Assembly: GCF_000488275.1 (NCBI RefSeq)
Contig: NZ_KI530762.1
Span: 825,536 to 889,535, forward strand
Direction of reading: 5' to 3'
Source of the DNA: Acinetobacter brisouii CIP 110357
GTDB lineage: Bacteria > Pseudomonadota > Gammaproteobacteria > Pseudomonadales > Moraxellaceae
DNA: 64,000 bases
Shown here: piece by piece, positions 27,378 through 36,378 of the stretch
How the letters are laid out: every line of letters begins with the position of its first letter
Numbering within the stretch: position 1 is the stretch's first letter
Position numbers and translations under genes: made by a program
Notes under the pieces: model-generated
What the model was told of the DNA's origin: nothing
The model's database searches: none
What the model saw: only the letters and a program-made list of their open reading frames with translations

Positions 27378-28367
27378 TTAATACTGTGAAAATTGTGAAT
27401 TGTTCATCAGGAATTCACGATTTTCTTCTTCGATCATTTGGCGAGCAACATAAAGAATCAGTTGGCGTAACCAGCGATGAGCAGGGTGATGATGCAATAA
27501 AGGACACCATGCCATTTTTAATTCGATTTCTGGAATATAAAATGGAGGGTCTTTAATCACCAGCTCCTGACTTTTTGCTTGTAAGCGCGCAATGCGGCTT
27601 GGCAGCGTTGCAATCAGGTCAACATTTCTAGCGAGCAAGGCTGGCATTTGATAATGGCGTGTAAAGACGGAAATTTTACGCTTTTGACCAATACGTTCTA
27701 AAGCTTGATCAATCCAGCCTAAACCTGCCTGTTTGTCAGGGTTGACACCAAAACCAATGCCCATACCTGTCTTGGAAACCCAGATGTGATGTGCATCAAG
27801 ATAGTTTTTCAAGTTAAGGTTGTTGGCATTTGGGTGTTTTGGATTGACTAAACAAGAAAAGCTATCGCGCCAAACCAAGACCTGATGGAAACTTTGAGGG
27901 ATTTCGTTGAAGCGATTAATTGCCAGATCGACCTTGCCTTGTTCCATATCGCGGTAAGACACATCACTTGGCGTCAGGAAATCAAGGACGACATTTGGCG
28001 CTTCAGAACGCAGTGCTTTGACTAGACGAGGGACTAAAGTCGCTTCAGCGTAGTCAGACGTCATAATACGAAAGACACGATTACTCGTATATGGTCGAAA
28101 TTCAGTACGTGGCTCTAAAATCATGGAAAGATCAGAAAGCACATCTCGAATACGAGGTTGTAGCTCCAAAGCGCGCTCTGTGGGGGTCATACCTTCAGAT
28201 GAGCGAATGAGCAACGGATCATTAAAAAGAGTTCTTAATCTGCGTAAAATATTACTCATAGCGGGCTGGGTAACGCCAAGTTGCTCAGCAGCACGAGTTA
28301 CATTTTTCTCACGTAAAAGTACGTCGAGATAGATTAATAGATTAAGGTCAACCCGCTCCAAATTCAT
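27378..28367 (-). CDS. LysR-family regulator divergent from aceA
   Basis: A 329-residue LysR-type regulator of the NodD/NahR-like branch. The helix-turn-helix lies in about residues 7-65 (VDLNLLIYLDVLLREKNVTRAAEQLGVTQPAMSN), followed by the PLLIRSSEGMTPT wing typical of that branch, and an effector-binding domain from about 90. It faces aceA across a 523-base gap, so control of isocitrate lyase or of the glyoxylate shunt is a reasonable guess. Such genes usually also repress themselves. The ligand cannot be read from the sequence. Confidence 0.85.
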   Translation of the reverse strand: MNLERVDLNLLIYLDVLLREKNVTRAAEQLGVTQPAMSNILRRLRTLFNDPLLIRSSEGMTPTERALELQPRIRDVLSDLSMILEPRTEFRPYTSNRVFRIMTSDYAEATLVPRLVKALRSEAPNVVLDFLTPSDVSYRDMEQGKVDLAINRFNEIPQSFHQVLVWRDSFSCLVNPKHPNANNLNLKNYLDAHHIWVSKTGMGIGFGVNPDKQAGLGWIDQALERIGQKRKISVFTRHYQMPALLARNVDLIATLPSRIARLQAKSQELVIKDPPFYIPEIELKMAWCPLLHHHPAHRWLRQLILYVARQMIEEENREFLMNNSQFSQY

Positions 28368-28702
28368 AGAACAAATACCGAATATAACAGTATGAAATTA
28401 GTTGCAAATTATGCCATAAGCAAAAGCTTTTGTGTGAAAATATCCAAAAAAACGCTGAATCTTTATAATTGCCAAAAGATTTAGTTTTGTTTGATTTTTA
28501 ATCTTTCTCATAATGTGCATAAAAAAGAGTTTTTACTTAAAAAAACAGCAACAAAAAGCCTTAAGACACAGGTTGAATCTATTCGTCAAAGCCACCATAC
28601 TTTAGTCGAATGATTAAAAAGATTAAAAAATCGTCATTTTTTATAAAAAGTAGTCTAAATAAACTCTTTTTATTTCAATAACTTGATAATAATCATCACG
28701 AT

Positions 28703-28708
28703 TATAAT
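28703..28708 (+). promoter_or_regulatory. Candidate -10 element for aceA in a 523-base divergent region
   Basis: TATAAT is preceded by TTGATA at only 14 bases, too close for a normal promoter, so an activator may be required. Transcription from here would leave a leader of about 175 bases. The rest of 28368-28890 is AT-rich, with no gene seen. Confidence 0.4.
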
Positions 28709-28808
28709 ACGACTTTGATCTATGTATTTTTTTAATAAATAGTGGGGATTAGTCAAGGATATTGGATTTAATTTTTTTTACGTTCTAATCTGTGTTCATC
28801 AGGCGGAA

Positions 28809-28851
28809 ATGATCAAAAACCAAACAATCCAGTAAAGCGGGGTTTGATCAT
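28809..28851. repeat. Inverted repeat 40 bases before aceA
   Basis: ATGATCAAA (28809-28817) and TTTGATCAT (28843-28851) are a perfect 9-bp inverted pair, 25 bases apart and centred about 60 bases before the start codon. It may be an operator (arms about 3.3 helical turns apart) or a leader hairpin. Confidence 0.55.
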
Positions 28852-28890
28852 GATGCGTTATGAAAATCCTAAAATTAAAAGGAACCAATC

Positions 28891-30495
28891 ATGACTACAT
28901 ACCAAACAGCGATTGATGCAATTCGTGAATTGAAGGCAAAATTCGGTAACACTTGGGCAGATATCAGCCCAGAAGATGCAGCACGTATGCAACTGCAAAA
29001 CCGTTTCAAAACAGGTTTGGATATTGCTAAATATACAGCTGCAATTATGCGTCGTGATATGGCTGAATACGATGCCGATTCTAGCAAATACACTCAATCA
29101 TTAGGTTGCTGGCATGGTTTTATTGCACAACAAAAAATGATTGCTAACAAAAAATACTTCGGTACAACTAGCAAACGTTATATCTACCTTTCTGGTTGGA
29201 TGGTTGCTGCACTTCGCTCAGAGTTTGGTCCACTTCCTGACCAATCTATGCACGAAAAAACTTCAGTTCCAGCACTTATCGAAGAAATCTACACTTTCTT
29301 ACGTCAAGCTGACGCGAAAGAATTAAATGATTTGTTCCGTGCTTTGAACAAAGCAAAAGAAGCTGGTGATGCTGCTAAAGTTGCAGAAATTACTGCTCAA
29401 ATCGACGGTTTCCAAACTCACGTTGTGCCAATTATTGCTGACATCGATGCTGGTTTCGGTAACGAAGAAGCAACTTACTTGCTTGCTAAGAAAATGATCG
29501 AAGCTGGTGCTTGTGCGCTTCAAATTGAAAACCAAGTATCTGATGCGAAACAATGTGGTCACCAAGCTGGTAAAGTAACTGTTCCACACGAAGACTTTAT
29601 CTCTAAGATCCATGCACTTCGTTATGCATTCTTGGAAATGGGTGTTGATGAAGGTGTTATCGTTGCGCGTACTGACTCTGAAGGCGCTGACTTGACTCAA
29701 AAAATCCCAGTGGTTAAAGAGCCAGGCGACATCGCTTCTCAATACATCGCTTACTTAGACACTCAAGAAATTGATATCTCTGAAGCAACTGACGACGAAA
29801 TCCTAATTAAACGTGATGGTAAGTTACACCGTCCTAAACGTTTGGCTTCTGGTTTGTACCAATTCCGTGAAGGCACTCAAATTGACCGTGTAGTACTTGA
29901 CTGTATTACTAGCTTGCAAAACGGTGCTGATCTTCTTTGGATCGAAACTGCGACTCCAAACGTAGAAGAAATTGCACACATGGTTAACCGTGTTAAAGAA
30001 GTTGTTCCAAATGCGAAACTTGTTTATAACAACTCTCCATCGTTCAACTGGACTTTAAACTTCCGTCAACAAGCTTACGACCGTTTTGTAGCTGAAGGTA
30101 AAGACGTATCTGCATACGACCGTGCTAAATTAATGAGCGCTGACTATGACAATACTGAATTGGCTGCTGCTGCTGACGAGAAAATCCGTACATTCCAAGC
30201 AGATGCTTCTCGTGAAGCAGGTGTGTTCCATCACTTGATCACACTTCCGACTTACCACACTGCTGCTCTTTCTACTCATGAGCTTGCACAAGGTTACTTC
30301 GGTTCTGAAGGTATGTTGGCTTATGTTGCTGGCGTACAACGTAAAGAAATCCGCGGTACTATCGCATGTGTTAAACACCAAGCAATGGCTGGTTCAGACA
30401 TCGGTGATGACCACAAAGAAATCTTCTCTGGCGACAACGCGCTTAAAGCAGGCGATGACGCTAAGAACACAATGAACCAATTCTCAGCTCACTAA
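28891..30495 (+). CDS. aceA: Isocitrate lyase
   Basis: A 534-residue enzyme that splits isocitrate into succinate and glyoxylate, the first step of the glyoxylate shunt needed for growth on acetate and fatty acids. The active-site cysteine is C222 in DAKQCGHQAGK, a variant (KQCGH) of the usual KKCGH. DIDAGFGNEEATY near 186-198 and SPSFNW near 380 hold metal and substrate residues. The length matches the longer form found in Pseudomonas and Acinetobacter rather than the 434-residue E. coli enzyme. It stands alone, opposite a LysR regulator, and codon use looks like that of a highly expressed gene. Confidence 0.95.
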   Translation: MTTYQTAIDAIRELKAKFGNTWADISPEDAARMQLQNRFKTGLDIAKYTAAIMRRDMAEYDADSSKYTQSLGCWHGFIAQQKMIANKKYFGTTSKRYIYLSGWMVAALRSEFGPLPDQSMHEKTSVPALIEEIYTFLRQADAKELNDLFRALNKAKEAGDAAKVAEITAQIDGFQTHVVPIIADIDAGFGNEEATYLLAKKMIEAGACALQIENQVSDAKQCGHQAGKVTVPHEDFISKIHALRYAFLEMGVDEGVIVARTDSEGADLTQKIPVVKEPGDIASQYIAYLDTQEIDISEATDDEILIKRDGKLHRPKRLASGLYQFREGTQIDRVVLDCITSLQNGADLLWIETATPNVEEIAHMVNRVKEVVPNAKLVYNNSPSFNWTLNFRQQAYDRFVAEGKDVSAYDRAKLMSADYDNTELAAAADEKIRTFQADASREAGVFHHLITLPTYHTAALSTHELAQGYFGSEGMLAYVAGVQRKEIRGTIACVKHQAMAGSDIGDDHKEIFSGDNALKAGDDAKNTMNQFSAH

Positions 30496-30506
30496 GCGCT
30501 GAAAAT

Positions 30507-30538
30507 AAAAAAACCCTGCATTAGCAGGGTTTTTTTAT
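30507..30538 (+). terminator. Intrinsic terminator after aceA
   Basis: The stem AAAAAACCCTGC with GCAGGGTTTTTT has loop ATTA and runs into more T residues. Confidence 0.9.
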
Positions 30539-30690
30539 TTTGGTTTAAATGATTTGAGCAGTTTGATTTTATATTGTGCTATTCATAAGGTCGTTTGATT
30601 TATCTCTATGTTGTAAAGGAGCATGAAGAGAGTGTTAATCAAAGCAATTTTGTTCCTATAAAACCGAATTAAGTCCAGTTTATTTATTTT

Positions 30691-30999
30691 TTATAAAACT
30701 CCACCGATAGATTGGCATGCTTCTTTATATAATTTGTATTGCTGGCTAATGACGTCATCTAAAGGGATATTGAATATTTTGTCACCGTTTTTATAATGCT
30801 GAATATAATCGGTTGCTTTTTGTTTGGTTGAGTTTAACGTTTGCTCATGAAAGCTATTAATTGGGCTCATGCTATTATCTGCATAATTGTGACAACTAAA
30901 ATGAGAAAGCAGGAGCTCAGAGCGCTTGACTTCATTGGAACTAGTAAATAAACATCCAGATAAGTACAAAGAAATTAGCGGTATTAATAAAAGTTTCAT
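30691..30999 (-). CDS. Small lipoprotein of unknown function
   Basis: A 102-residue protein with a lipoprotein signal peptide: hydrophobic LLLIPLISLYL and lipobox LSGC (residues 13-16). The mature part is hydrophilic with two further cysteines (one in HFSCHNYAD, one in EACQSIGG), which may form a disulfide in the periplasm. I recognise no family. It is flanked by AT-rich spacers and has no operon partner. Confidence 0.6.
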   Translation of the reverse strand: MKLLLIPLISLYLSGCLFTSSNEVKRSELLLSHFSCHNYADNSMSPINSFHEQTLNSTKQKATDYIQHYKNGDKIFNIPLDDVISQQYKLYKEACQSIGGVL

Positions 31000-31259
31000 G
31001 GTGAAGAGGTGATTTTAGGGCTGCAATATTCTAAGCATAATTAGATAACCGAATTATATGACATATTTCTTAAATCCCATTTTTTTTGTTTAAATAAAGT
31101 AACAAAAAGTAATTTAAAATATAATATTGTTAATAAATAATTAATTTATTTTAAAAATGAGAACTTGTTCCTGTTTTTATAAAATTTGAGATTATGAGCG
31201 TTTATTGAAATAAAAGGCACAAGAGAATTAAGATCTTTTGTGCCCATTTAAAATTATGC

Positions 31260-32084
31260 TTAATTAAAACGTGATAAATCTTCTTCAGGGCGAGCAGTTA
31301 AAATTTCTGCACCTGTTGGTGTGACCAAAATGGTATGTTCATATTGAGCAGATAATTTATGGTCTTTGGTGACGACTGTCCATTTGTCGCCTAAAGTTTT
31401 GGTTTGCCAAACACCCGCATTGACCATAGGTTCAATGGTAAACGTCATACCAGCTTCCAAGCGCATGCCTGTGTTTTTTGTGCCGTAGTGCAATACTTGT
31501 GGTTCATCATGAAACACTGTGCCAATGCCATGTCCACAATATTCACGTACAACACTAAAACGCTCAGATTCAACATATTTTTGAATGACAGCACCCACAT
31601 CACCAATATAGGCACCAGGTTTTACTGCTTCAATACCACGATACATTGCTTCTTGTGCAACATGACATAAACGATTCGCTAAAATAGATGTTTCACCACC
31701 CACGATGTACATCATATTGGTATCGCCATGATAACCATCTTTAATGACAGTCACGTCAATATTTAGAATATCGCCTTTCTTGAGAATTTTATCTGCTGAC
31801 GGAATACCGTGACACACCACGTGATTCACAGAGGTACAGATAGTATGTTGAAAAGCAGGGCGACCAGGTGCCGCGCCGTATCCTAAACATGCTGGAATTG
31901 CATTTTGAACATTTACAATATAATCATGACAAATGGTATCTAATTCTAGAGTGCTTACCCCAGGTTGGATATGCGGTTTGATCATATCCAAAACTTCAGC
32001 CGCCAGTCGTCCCGCCACACGCATTTTTTCAATTTCATCAGGTGTTTTAATCAGGCGGCTTGGAGCTTCGTAAGTACTGTTCAT
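31260..32084 (-). CDS. map: Methionine aminopeptidase, type I
   Basis: A 274-residue dimetal enzyme that removes the N-terminal methionine from new proteins. Metal ligands are in place: the aspartates in NIDVTVIKDGYHGDTN (about 108-123), the histidine in YCGHGIGTVFHDEP (about 180), and glutamates in FTIEPMVN and in YEHTILVT. The conserved HTICTSVNHVVCHGIP also matches. It faces rpsB, the arrangement found in many gammaproteobacteria, which ties nascent-protein processing to ribosome synthesis. Confidence 0.95.
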   Translation of the reverse strand: MNSTYEAPSRLIKTPDEIEKMRVAGRLAAEVLDMIKPHIQPGVSTLELDTICHDYIVNVQNAIPACLGYGAAPGRPAFQHTICTSVNHVVCHGIPSADKILKKGDILNIDVTVIKDGYHGDTNMMYIVGGETSILANRLCHVAQEAMYRGIEAVKPGAYIGDVGAVIQKYVESERFSVVREYCGHGIGTVFHDEPQVLHYGTKNTGMRLEAGMTFTIEPMVNAGVWQTKTLGDKWTVVTKDHKLSAQYEHTILVTPTGAEILTARPEEDLSRFN

Positions 32085-32177
32085 GATCTCTAAAAACTTT
32101 TGGAAATTTATGTGTGACTATGGTATAAATAGCCGCCCATTTTATCAAATGCTTTTTCGTGAATAAATTTCACGGGC

Positions 32178-32291
32178 TTTGTTGGATGGGGCAACAAAAT
32201 CCGCACATATATCGACACATTTCTCTGGGTGCCTTTCGAGGTGGAGAATGCGGATATATGGAGGCCTAACCCAAACTTTAAGGTAAAGAAA
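32178..32291 (+). promoter_or_regulatory. Structured rpsB leader (probable S2 autoregulation site)
   Basis: The leader holds a perfect hairpin TTTGTTG (32178-32184) with CAACAAA (32192-32198), and a second long-range pairing ATCCGCA (32199-32205) with TGCGGAT (32249-32255). Gammaproteobacterial rpsB leaders are known to bind S2 and repress rpsB-tsf. The presence of two stems in a short leader fits that, but I have not matched the published consensus base by base. Confidence 0.5.
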
Positions 32292-33044
32292 ATGGCAGAT
32301 TACAACGTAAGCATGCGCGACCTTCTTCAAGCTGGCGCGCACTTTGGTCACCAAACTCGTTTCTGGAACCCAAAGATGCGTCAATACATCTTTGGTGCGC
32401 GTAACAAAATTCACATCATCAACCTTGAACATACAGTTCCTGCGTTAAATGATGCTTTGAACTTTGTTAACAATCTTGCTAGCAAAAAGAACAAAGTATT
32501 GTTCGTTGGTACTAAACGTGCTGCATCTAACATCATCCGTGAACAAGCACAACGTGCTGGTCAACCATACGTTGATCACCGTTGGTTAGGTGGTATGTTG
32601 ACGAACTGGAAAACTCTTCGTCAATCAATTAACCGTTTGAAAGACCTTCAAACTCAATCTCAAGACGGTACTTTTGCAAAGCTTACTAAACGTGAAGCTT
32701 TAGAGCGTACTCGTGAGATGGAAAAACTTGAACGTGCTTTAGGCGGCGTTAAAAACATGGGTGGTTTACCTGACGCATTATTCGTAATCGACGTTGATCA
32801 CGAATCAATCGCGATTAAAGAAGCTAAAAACCTTGGTATTCCTGTAATTGGTATCGTTGATACAAACTCTAACCCAGACAACGTAGATTACGTTATTCCT
32901 GGTAATGACGATGCAATCCGTGCGGTTACACTTTATGCTGCTTCTATGGCTGATGCGATCATTGCTGGTAAAGAGTACGCTCAATCACAAGCAAACGCTC
33001 AAGCTAAAGTTGAAGAAGCTGCTAAAGAAGCTCCAGAGGCTTAA
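32292..33044 (+). CDS. rpsB: Small-subunit ribosomal protein S2
   Basis: A 250-residue ribosomal protein. The N-terminus is the standard [20 protein letters not shown], followed by [12 protein letters not shown], and the central coiled-coil insertion and [14 protein letters not shown] are present. The ATG at 32292 gives the normal length; the longer frame from 32229 runs through the structured leader. The C-terminal 20 residues are Ala/Glu-rich. It is first in the rpsB-tsf operon. Confidence 0.97.
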   Translation: MADYNVSMRDLLQAGAHFGHQTRFWNPKMRQYIFGARNKIHIINLEHTVPALNDALNFVNNLASKKNKVLFVGTKRAASNIIREQAQRAGQPYVDHRWLGGMLTNWKTLRQSINRLKDLQTQSQDGTFAKLTKREALERTREMEKLERALGGVKNMGGLPDALFVIDVDHESIAIKEAKNLGIPVIGIVDTNSNPDNVDYVIPGNDDAIRAVTLYAASMADAIIAGKEYAQSQANAQAKVEEAAKEAPEA

Positions 33045-33112
33045 TGCGTTTTGACGCAGGCTTGTCATTTTTGCGACATGTAATCGTGGCAAATTAAGCG
33101 TCAAGAAAGCAG

Positions 33113-33146
33113 AACGGTCCAGAGAACACTTTGGGCCGTTTTTGTT
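33113..33146 (+). terminator. Attenuator between rpsB and tsf
   Basis: AACGGTCC (33113-33120) pairs with GGGCCGTT (33133-33140) with one wobble, and T residues follow. It sits inside the operon, so it should only partly stop transcription and raise S2 relative to EF-Ts. E. coli has a similar intercistronic signal. Confidence 0.68.
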
Positions 33147-33188
33147 AAAAAAAGATTGATTATTTTCTACCTTATTTAGGAGATTAAC

Positions 33189-34064
33189 ATGACTGCAATT
33201 ACTGCAAGCATGGTTAAAGAATTACGTGACCGTACTGGTCTTGCGATGATGGAATGTAAAAAAGCTTTGACTGAAGCGAATGGTGATATCGAGTTAGCGA
33301 TTGATAACCTACGTAAATCAGGTCAAGCAAAAGCTGCTAAAAAAGCAGGTAACATTGCAGCTGACGGTGCGATCACAATTGCTCAAGAAGGCAATAAAGC
33401 AATTCTTTTAGAAGTAAACTGTCAAACTGACTTTGTTGCTAAAGACGAAAACTTTGCAAACTTCTCTAAAAATGTTGCTGTTGCTGCTCTTGCTGCTGGC
33501 GAAACTGATGCTGCGAAAATTGCAGAACTTAAACTTGAAGATGGTGCAACTGTTGAAGAAGCACGTATTGCGCTTGTTCAAAAAATTGGCGAAAACATTC
33601 AGGTTCGTCGTGCTGCAATCGTTGAAGGTGAAAACCTTGCAGTTTACAAACACGGTTTAAAAATCGGTGTTGTTGTATCTTACACAGGTGATGCTGACAC
33701 TGGTAAAGGTGTTGCAATGCACGTTGCTGCGTTCAACCCAGTTGCAGTAACTGCGGAAGCTGTTCCTGCTGAGCTTGTTGCTAAAGAGAAAGAAATCGCT
33801 GAAGCAAAAGCAATCGAATCTGGTAAACCAGCTAACATCGTTGAGAAAATGGTGACTGGTTCAGTTGAAAAATACTTGAATGAAGTTGTACTTGAGCGTC
33901 AAATGTACGTTATCGACAACGACAAAAAAGTTGCTGAAGTTTTGAAAGCGACTGGTACTGTTATTGCTCAATTTACTCGCTTTGAAGTGGGTGAAGGTAT
34001 TGAGAAAAAAGCTGAACTTTCTTTCGCTGAAGAAGTTGCTGCTGCTCAAGCTGCTGCTAAATAA
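33189..34064 (+). CDS. tsf: Elongation factor Ts
   Basis: A 291-residue nucleotide exchange factor for EF-Tu. The N-terminal UBA-like domain reads TASMVKELRDRTGLAMMECK (residues 5-24), and the core has the conserved EVNCQTDFVAKDE near 78-90. AGGAG precedes the ATG. It is the second gene of the rpsB operon, 144 bases after rpsB, with a strong terminator after it. Confidence 0.97.
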   Translation: MTAITASMVKELRDRTGLAMMECKKALTEANGDIELAIDNLRKSGQAKAAKKAGNIAADGAITIAQEGNKAILLEVNCQTDFVAKDENFANFSKNVAVAALAAGETDAAKIAELKLEDGATVEEARIALVQKIGENIQVRRAAIVEGENLAVYKHGLKIGVVVSYTGDADTGKGVAMHVAAFNPVAVTAEAVPAELVAKEKEIAEAKAIESGKPANIVEKMVTGSVEKYLNEVVLERQMYVIDNDKKVAEVLKATGTVIAQFTRFEVGEGIEKKAELSFAEEVAAAQAAAK

Positions 34065-34076
34065 TTTTAGCGCTGC

Positions 34077-34105
34077 AAAAAAGCTCCTTCGGGAGCTTTT
34101 TTTAT
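34077..34105 (+). terminator. Intrinsic terminator after tsf
   Basis: The stem AAAAAGCTCC with GGAGCTTTTT closes a TTCG tetraloop and runs into T residues. Confidence 0.92.
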
Positions 34106-34408
34106 GCCTGTATTAAGCCGTAAAAAATGTATGTTAAAGCATAATTTCTAGATGAAGTGGCATAAATTTCAGCAATTCAGATATGGAAAAAACAATTAAA
34201 AAAATGCAATTAAAAGGCATAAAAAATCAATGCTATTTATTTGTGCTTAAAATCGCATATTTCGATGATTTAAAAAATTGAGCTAGGGTTGTAGGTCGGA
34301 AGGGTTTTTAGGTGTAAAAAACGCAAAGGAGAGCGAAATAACAGATATGCAAATGAGGGATTGGACATAAATCGCCTGATAGCTGCAAAAAAACTCGATT
34401 TTGCCCAT
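34106..34408. other. Gene-free spacer between tsf and rlpA terminators
   Basis: About 300 AT-rich bases between two convergent terminators. I see no reading frame with a ribosome-binding site and no repeat. Confidence 0.5.
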
Positions 34409-34434
34409 AAAAAAAGCCACATAATTGTGGCTTT
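34409..34434 (-). terminator. Intrinsic terminator after rlpA
   Basis: Read on the minus strand, AAAGCCACA and TGTGGCTTT form a 9-bp stem followed by a run of T residues. Confidence 0.85.
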
Positions 34435-34464
34435 GGAATGTCAAAAACAGTGAGGAGATATTTT

Positions 34465-35073
34465 TTAAGAATTTGGGCCGTCTACACGCTCAATGCTCAC
34501 TCGTGCTGTACCAGAATTCGTTACACCAATCTGTTTTGCAGCAGCATAAGATAAATCAAGAACTCGGTTGCCGTGGAACGGGCCACGATCATTCACTTTA
34601 ACCACGACACTACGGCCGTTATCTTTGTTGGTTACACGGATATAGCAGTTGAGTGGCAGGCTGCGGTGAGCAGCAGTCATTGCATTCATATCGAAAGTAT
34701 CGCCATTGGCAGTTTTACGACCATGAAATTGGCGACCATACCAAGACGCAATACCTGTTTGGCTGAATTTGCGTACGGTGTTTGAAGCAACATTGTTTAA
34801 ACGATCAATCACAGAAGGCTCATCTTCTGGCACTTCAACTTTTGCAGCTAAAGTTTGGCGGCGGATTTTATCTCCAGAACGCTCAGTAATTGAAAGACCA
34901 TTTAGGTTTGAGTGATAAATTGCTTTTGTAGAATCTTTATTGATTACGCGGGCTGCAAGGCTAGAGCTGTCATTGTCATTGTTTAACGACGATGACTGCA
35001 CCATGTCAGCATGCGTTTGCGTCAGCGATACGCAAAATGTAATAGCGAGCAGTGATTTCACTGGAAAGCGCAT
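34465..35073 (-). CDS. rlpA: RlpA-like septal ring lytic transglycosylase
   Basis: A 202-residue exported protein with a double-psi beta-barrel domain (about 108-195). The domain has TGIASWYGRQFHGRKTANGD, MTAAHRSLPLNCYIRVTN, VNDRGPFHGNRVLDLSYAAA, including the aspartate of NDRGPF thought to be catalytic. RlpA cuts naked glycan strands at the division site. The signal peptide (about 1-22, ending HADM) lacks a lipobox cysteine, so it looks soluble and periplasmic rather than lipid-anchored, and the C-terminal SPOR domain of longer RlpA proteins is absent. It lies downstream of mltB and rodA on the same strand. Confidence 0.85.
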   Translation of the reverse strand: MRFPVKSLLAITFCVSLTQTHADMVQSSSLNNDNDSSSLAARVINKDSTKAIYHSNLNGLSITERSGDKIRRQTLAAKVEVPEDEPSVIDRLNNVASNTVRKFSQTGIASWYGRQFHGRKTANGDTFDMNAMTAAHRSLPLNCYIRVTNKDNGRSVVVKVNDRGPFHGNRVLDLSYAAAKQIGVTNSGTARVSIERVDGPNS

Positions 35074-35362
35074 AAATATTATCTCCTTAAGTTAAGGCAT
35101 CGTTATCTTCAAGTAATTACTTGAAAATCAACACAACCTGCCTAAAACTTGATGTGTTCAACTGTATTTGACGCTAGGGATAATATTCATGTGACCAGTA
35201 GAGTGTCTAGTGTTGGGTGGCGAAAAATTACAAAAACAGTGAAAATACTACATCATGCGGTTAAAAAATAACCAAAATTGTAACATTTAATTAAAATTAA
35301 TCAAATTTGAGGCATTTCTAACAAGAAAACACTTGACAATTTTAATTTGTATTATTTTTTTG

Positions 35363-36364
35363 TTATCTATTCATGATTTCTGTACCCAATTGCCATACCG
35401 CTGTTGCATACATTCGGCTTTTGTTATAGGTCGTAATAACCTGAAAATTTGGATAGGTAATGTAATAGATTTCAGCATTATAATCTTGCAATTGGATGAC
35501 ATTAACGAGTTCCAGATCATCGATTTTTATGACCGGATTGAGTGGTGCAATATTTTGTTGTTTTAATGCACCGTAAGGGGTGGGATGATTTAAATCTTTG
35601 GCAATCACGGTATCTGGTGTGCTGCCTGTATAACGTGCTTGAAAGCCGATAGGCTGGTCACGTTGCCAACCTTGCTGAGCAAGATAATTGGCGATTGAGC
35701 CAATGGCGTCAGCAGGTGAGTTGCGCAGGTCAATATGCCCGTTACCATCGTAATCTACGCCATACTTGCCAATGTTACTTGGCATAAACTGTGGATAGCC
35801 AATCGCACCAGCGTAAGAGCCTGTAATGCTGGTAATTGGATAGCCTTCTTTATATGTCCATGCGATCAGGGAACCAAGTTCGTTGGCAAAGTAATCGGCA
35901 CGACGTGGGTAGCCAAAAGCAAGGGTAGCTAAAGCATCACGTGTGATGATCGTACCTTTGTTATTGCCAAAACCTGTTTCCACACCCAAAATTCCCAAAA
36001 TAACAGCTTTAGGTACACCAAACTGTTGTTCGGCACGGTTGAGAACATCTGCGTATTGATCACGAAAGCGTACTCCACGTTGAATCGTGCTTTCGGTCAT
36101 GAACATTTCCCGATAGGCATACCATGGTTTGCTTTCGCCAGGATTTTCCATGATTTTCAAGATATTCGGGCGATTTTGTGCGCCTAACATGGCGCGATCG
36201 ATTTGCTCGGCACTTAAGCCATATTGCTGCATGGTTTTAAGCTTGAAATTTTCATAATTTGGATTGTTAATAAAATCATTTGCCTGACAAAATGAAGTAG
36301 AAAATGCTGCTGTAGTTACAATTGCAAGAAACTGACAAATTTTATGTAATTTTTGTTGCCACAT
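35363..36364 (-). CDS. mltB: Membrane-bound lytic murein transglycosylase B
   Basis: A 333-residue exported transglycosylase that cleaves peptidoglycan between MurNAc and GlcNAc with formation of 1,6-anhydroMurNAc. The catalytic acid is E129 in ILGVETGFG, and SYAGAIGYPQFMPSNI near residue 210 is the MltB-family signature. The signal peptide ends near FCQAND (about 29), and the cysteine there does not sit in a good lipobox. The ATG at 36364 is 15 bases after the rodA stop codon, so the pair is one unit; a longer reading frame that continues into rodA is an artefact. Confidence 0.92.
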   Translation of the reverse strand: MWQQKLHKICQFLAIVTTAAFSTSFCQANDFINNPNYENFKLKTMQQYGLSAEQIDRAMLGAQNRPNILKIMENPGESKPWYAYREMFMTESTIQRGVRFRDQYADVLNRAEQQFGVPKAVILGILGVETGFGNNKGTIITRDALATLAFGYPRRADYFANELGSLIAWTYKEGYPITSITGSYAGAIGYPQFMPSNIGKYGVDYDGNGHIDLRNSPADAIGSIANYLAQQGWQRDQPIGFQARYTGSTPDTVIAKDLNHPTPYGALKQQNIAPLNPVIKIDDLELVNVIQLQDYNAEIYYITYPNFQVITTYNKSRMYATAVWQLGTEIMNR

Positions 36365-36378
36365 AATGTGAATCCGAG

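Noticed and set aside
28123-28332. Forward frames inside the LysR gene, and similar long shadow frames in rplike, gyrA and ilvD genes
   Set aside because: They lie antisense or out of frame within genes whose proteins have full family motifs; none has its own ribosome-binding site.
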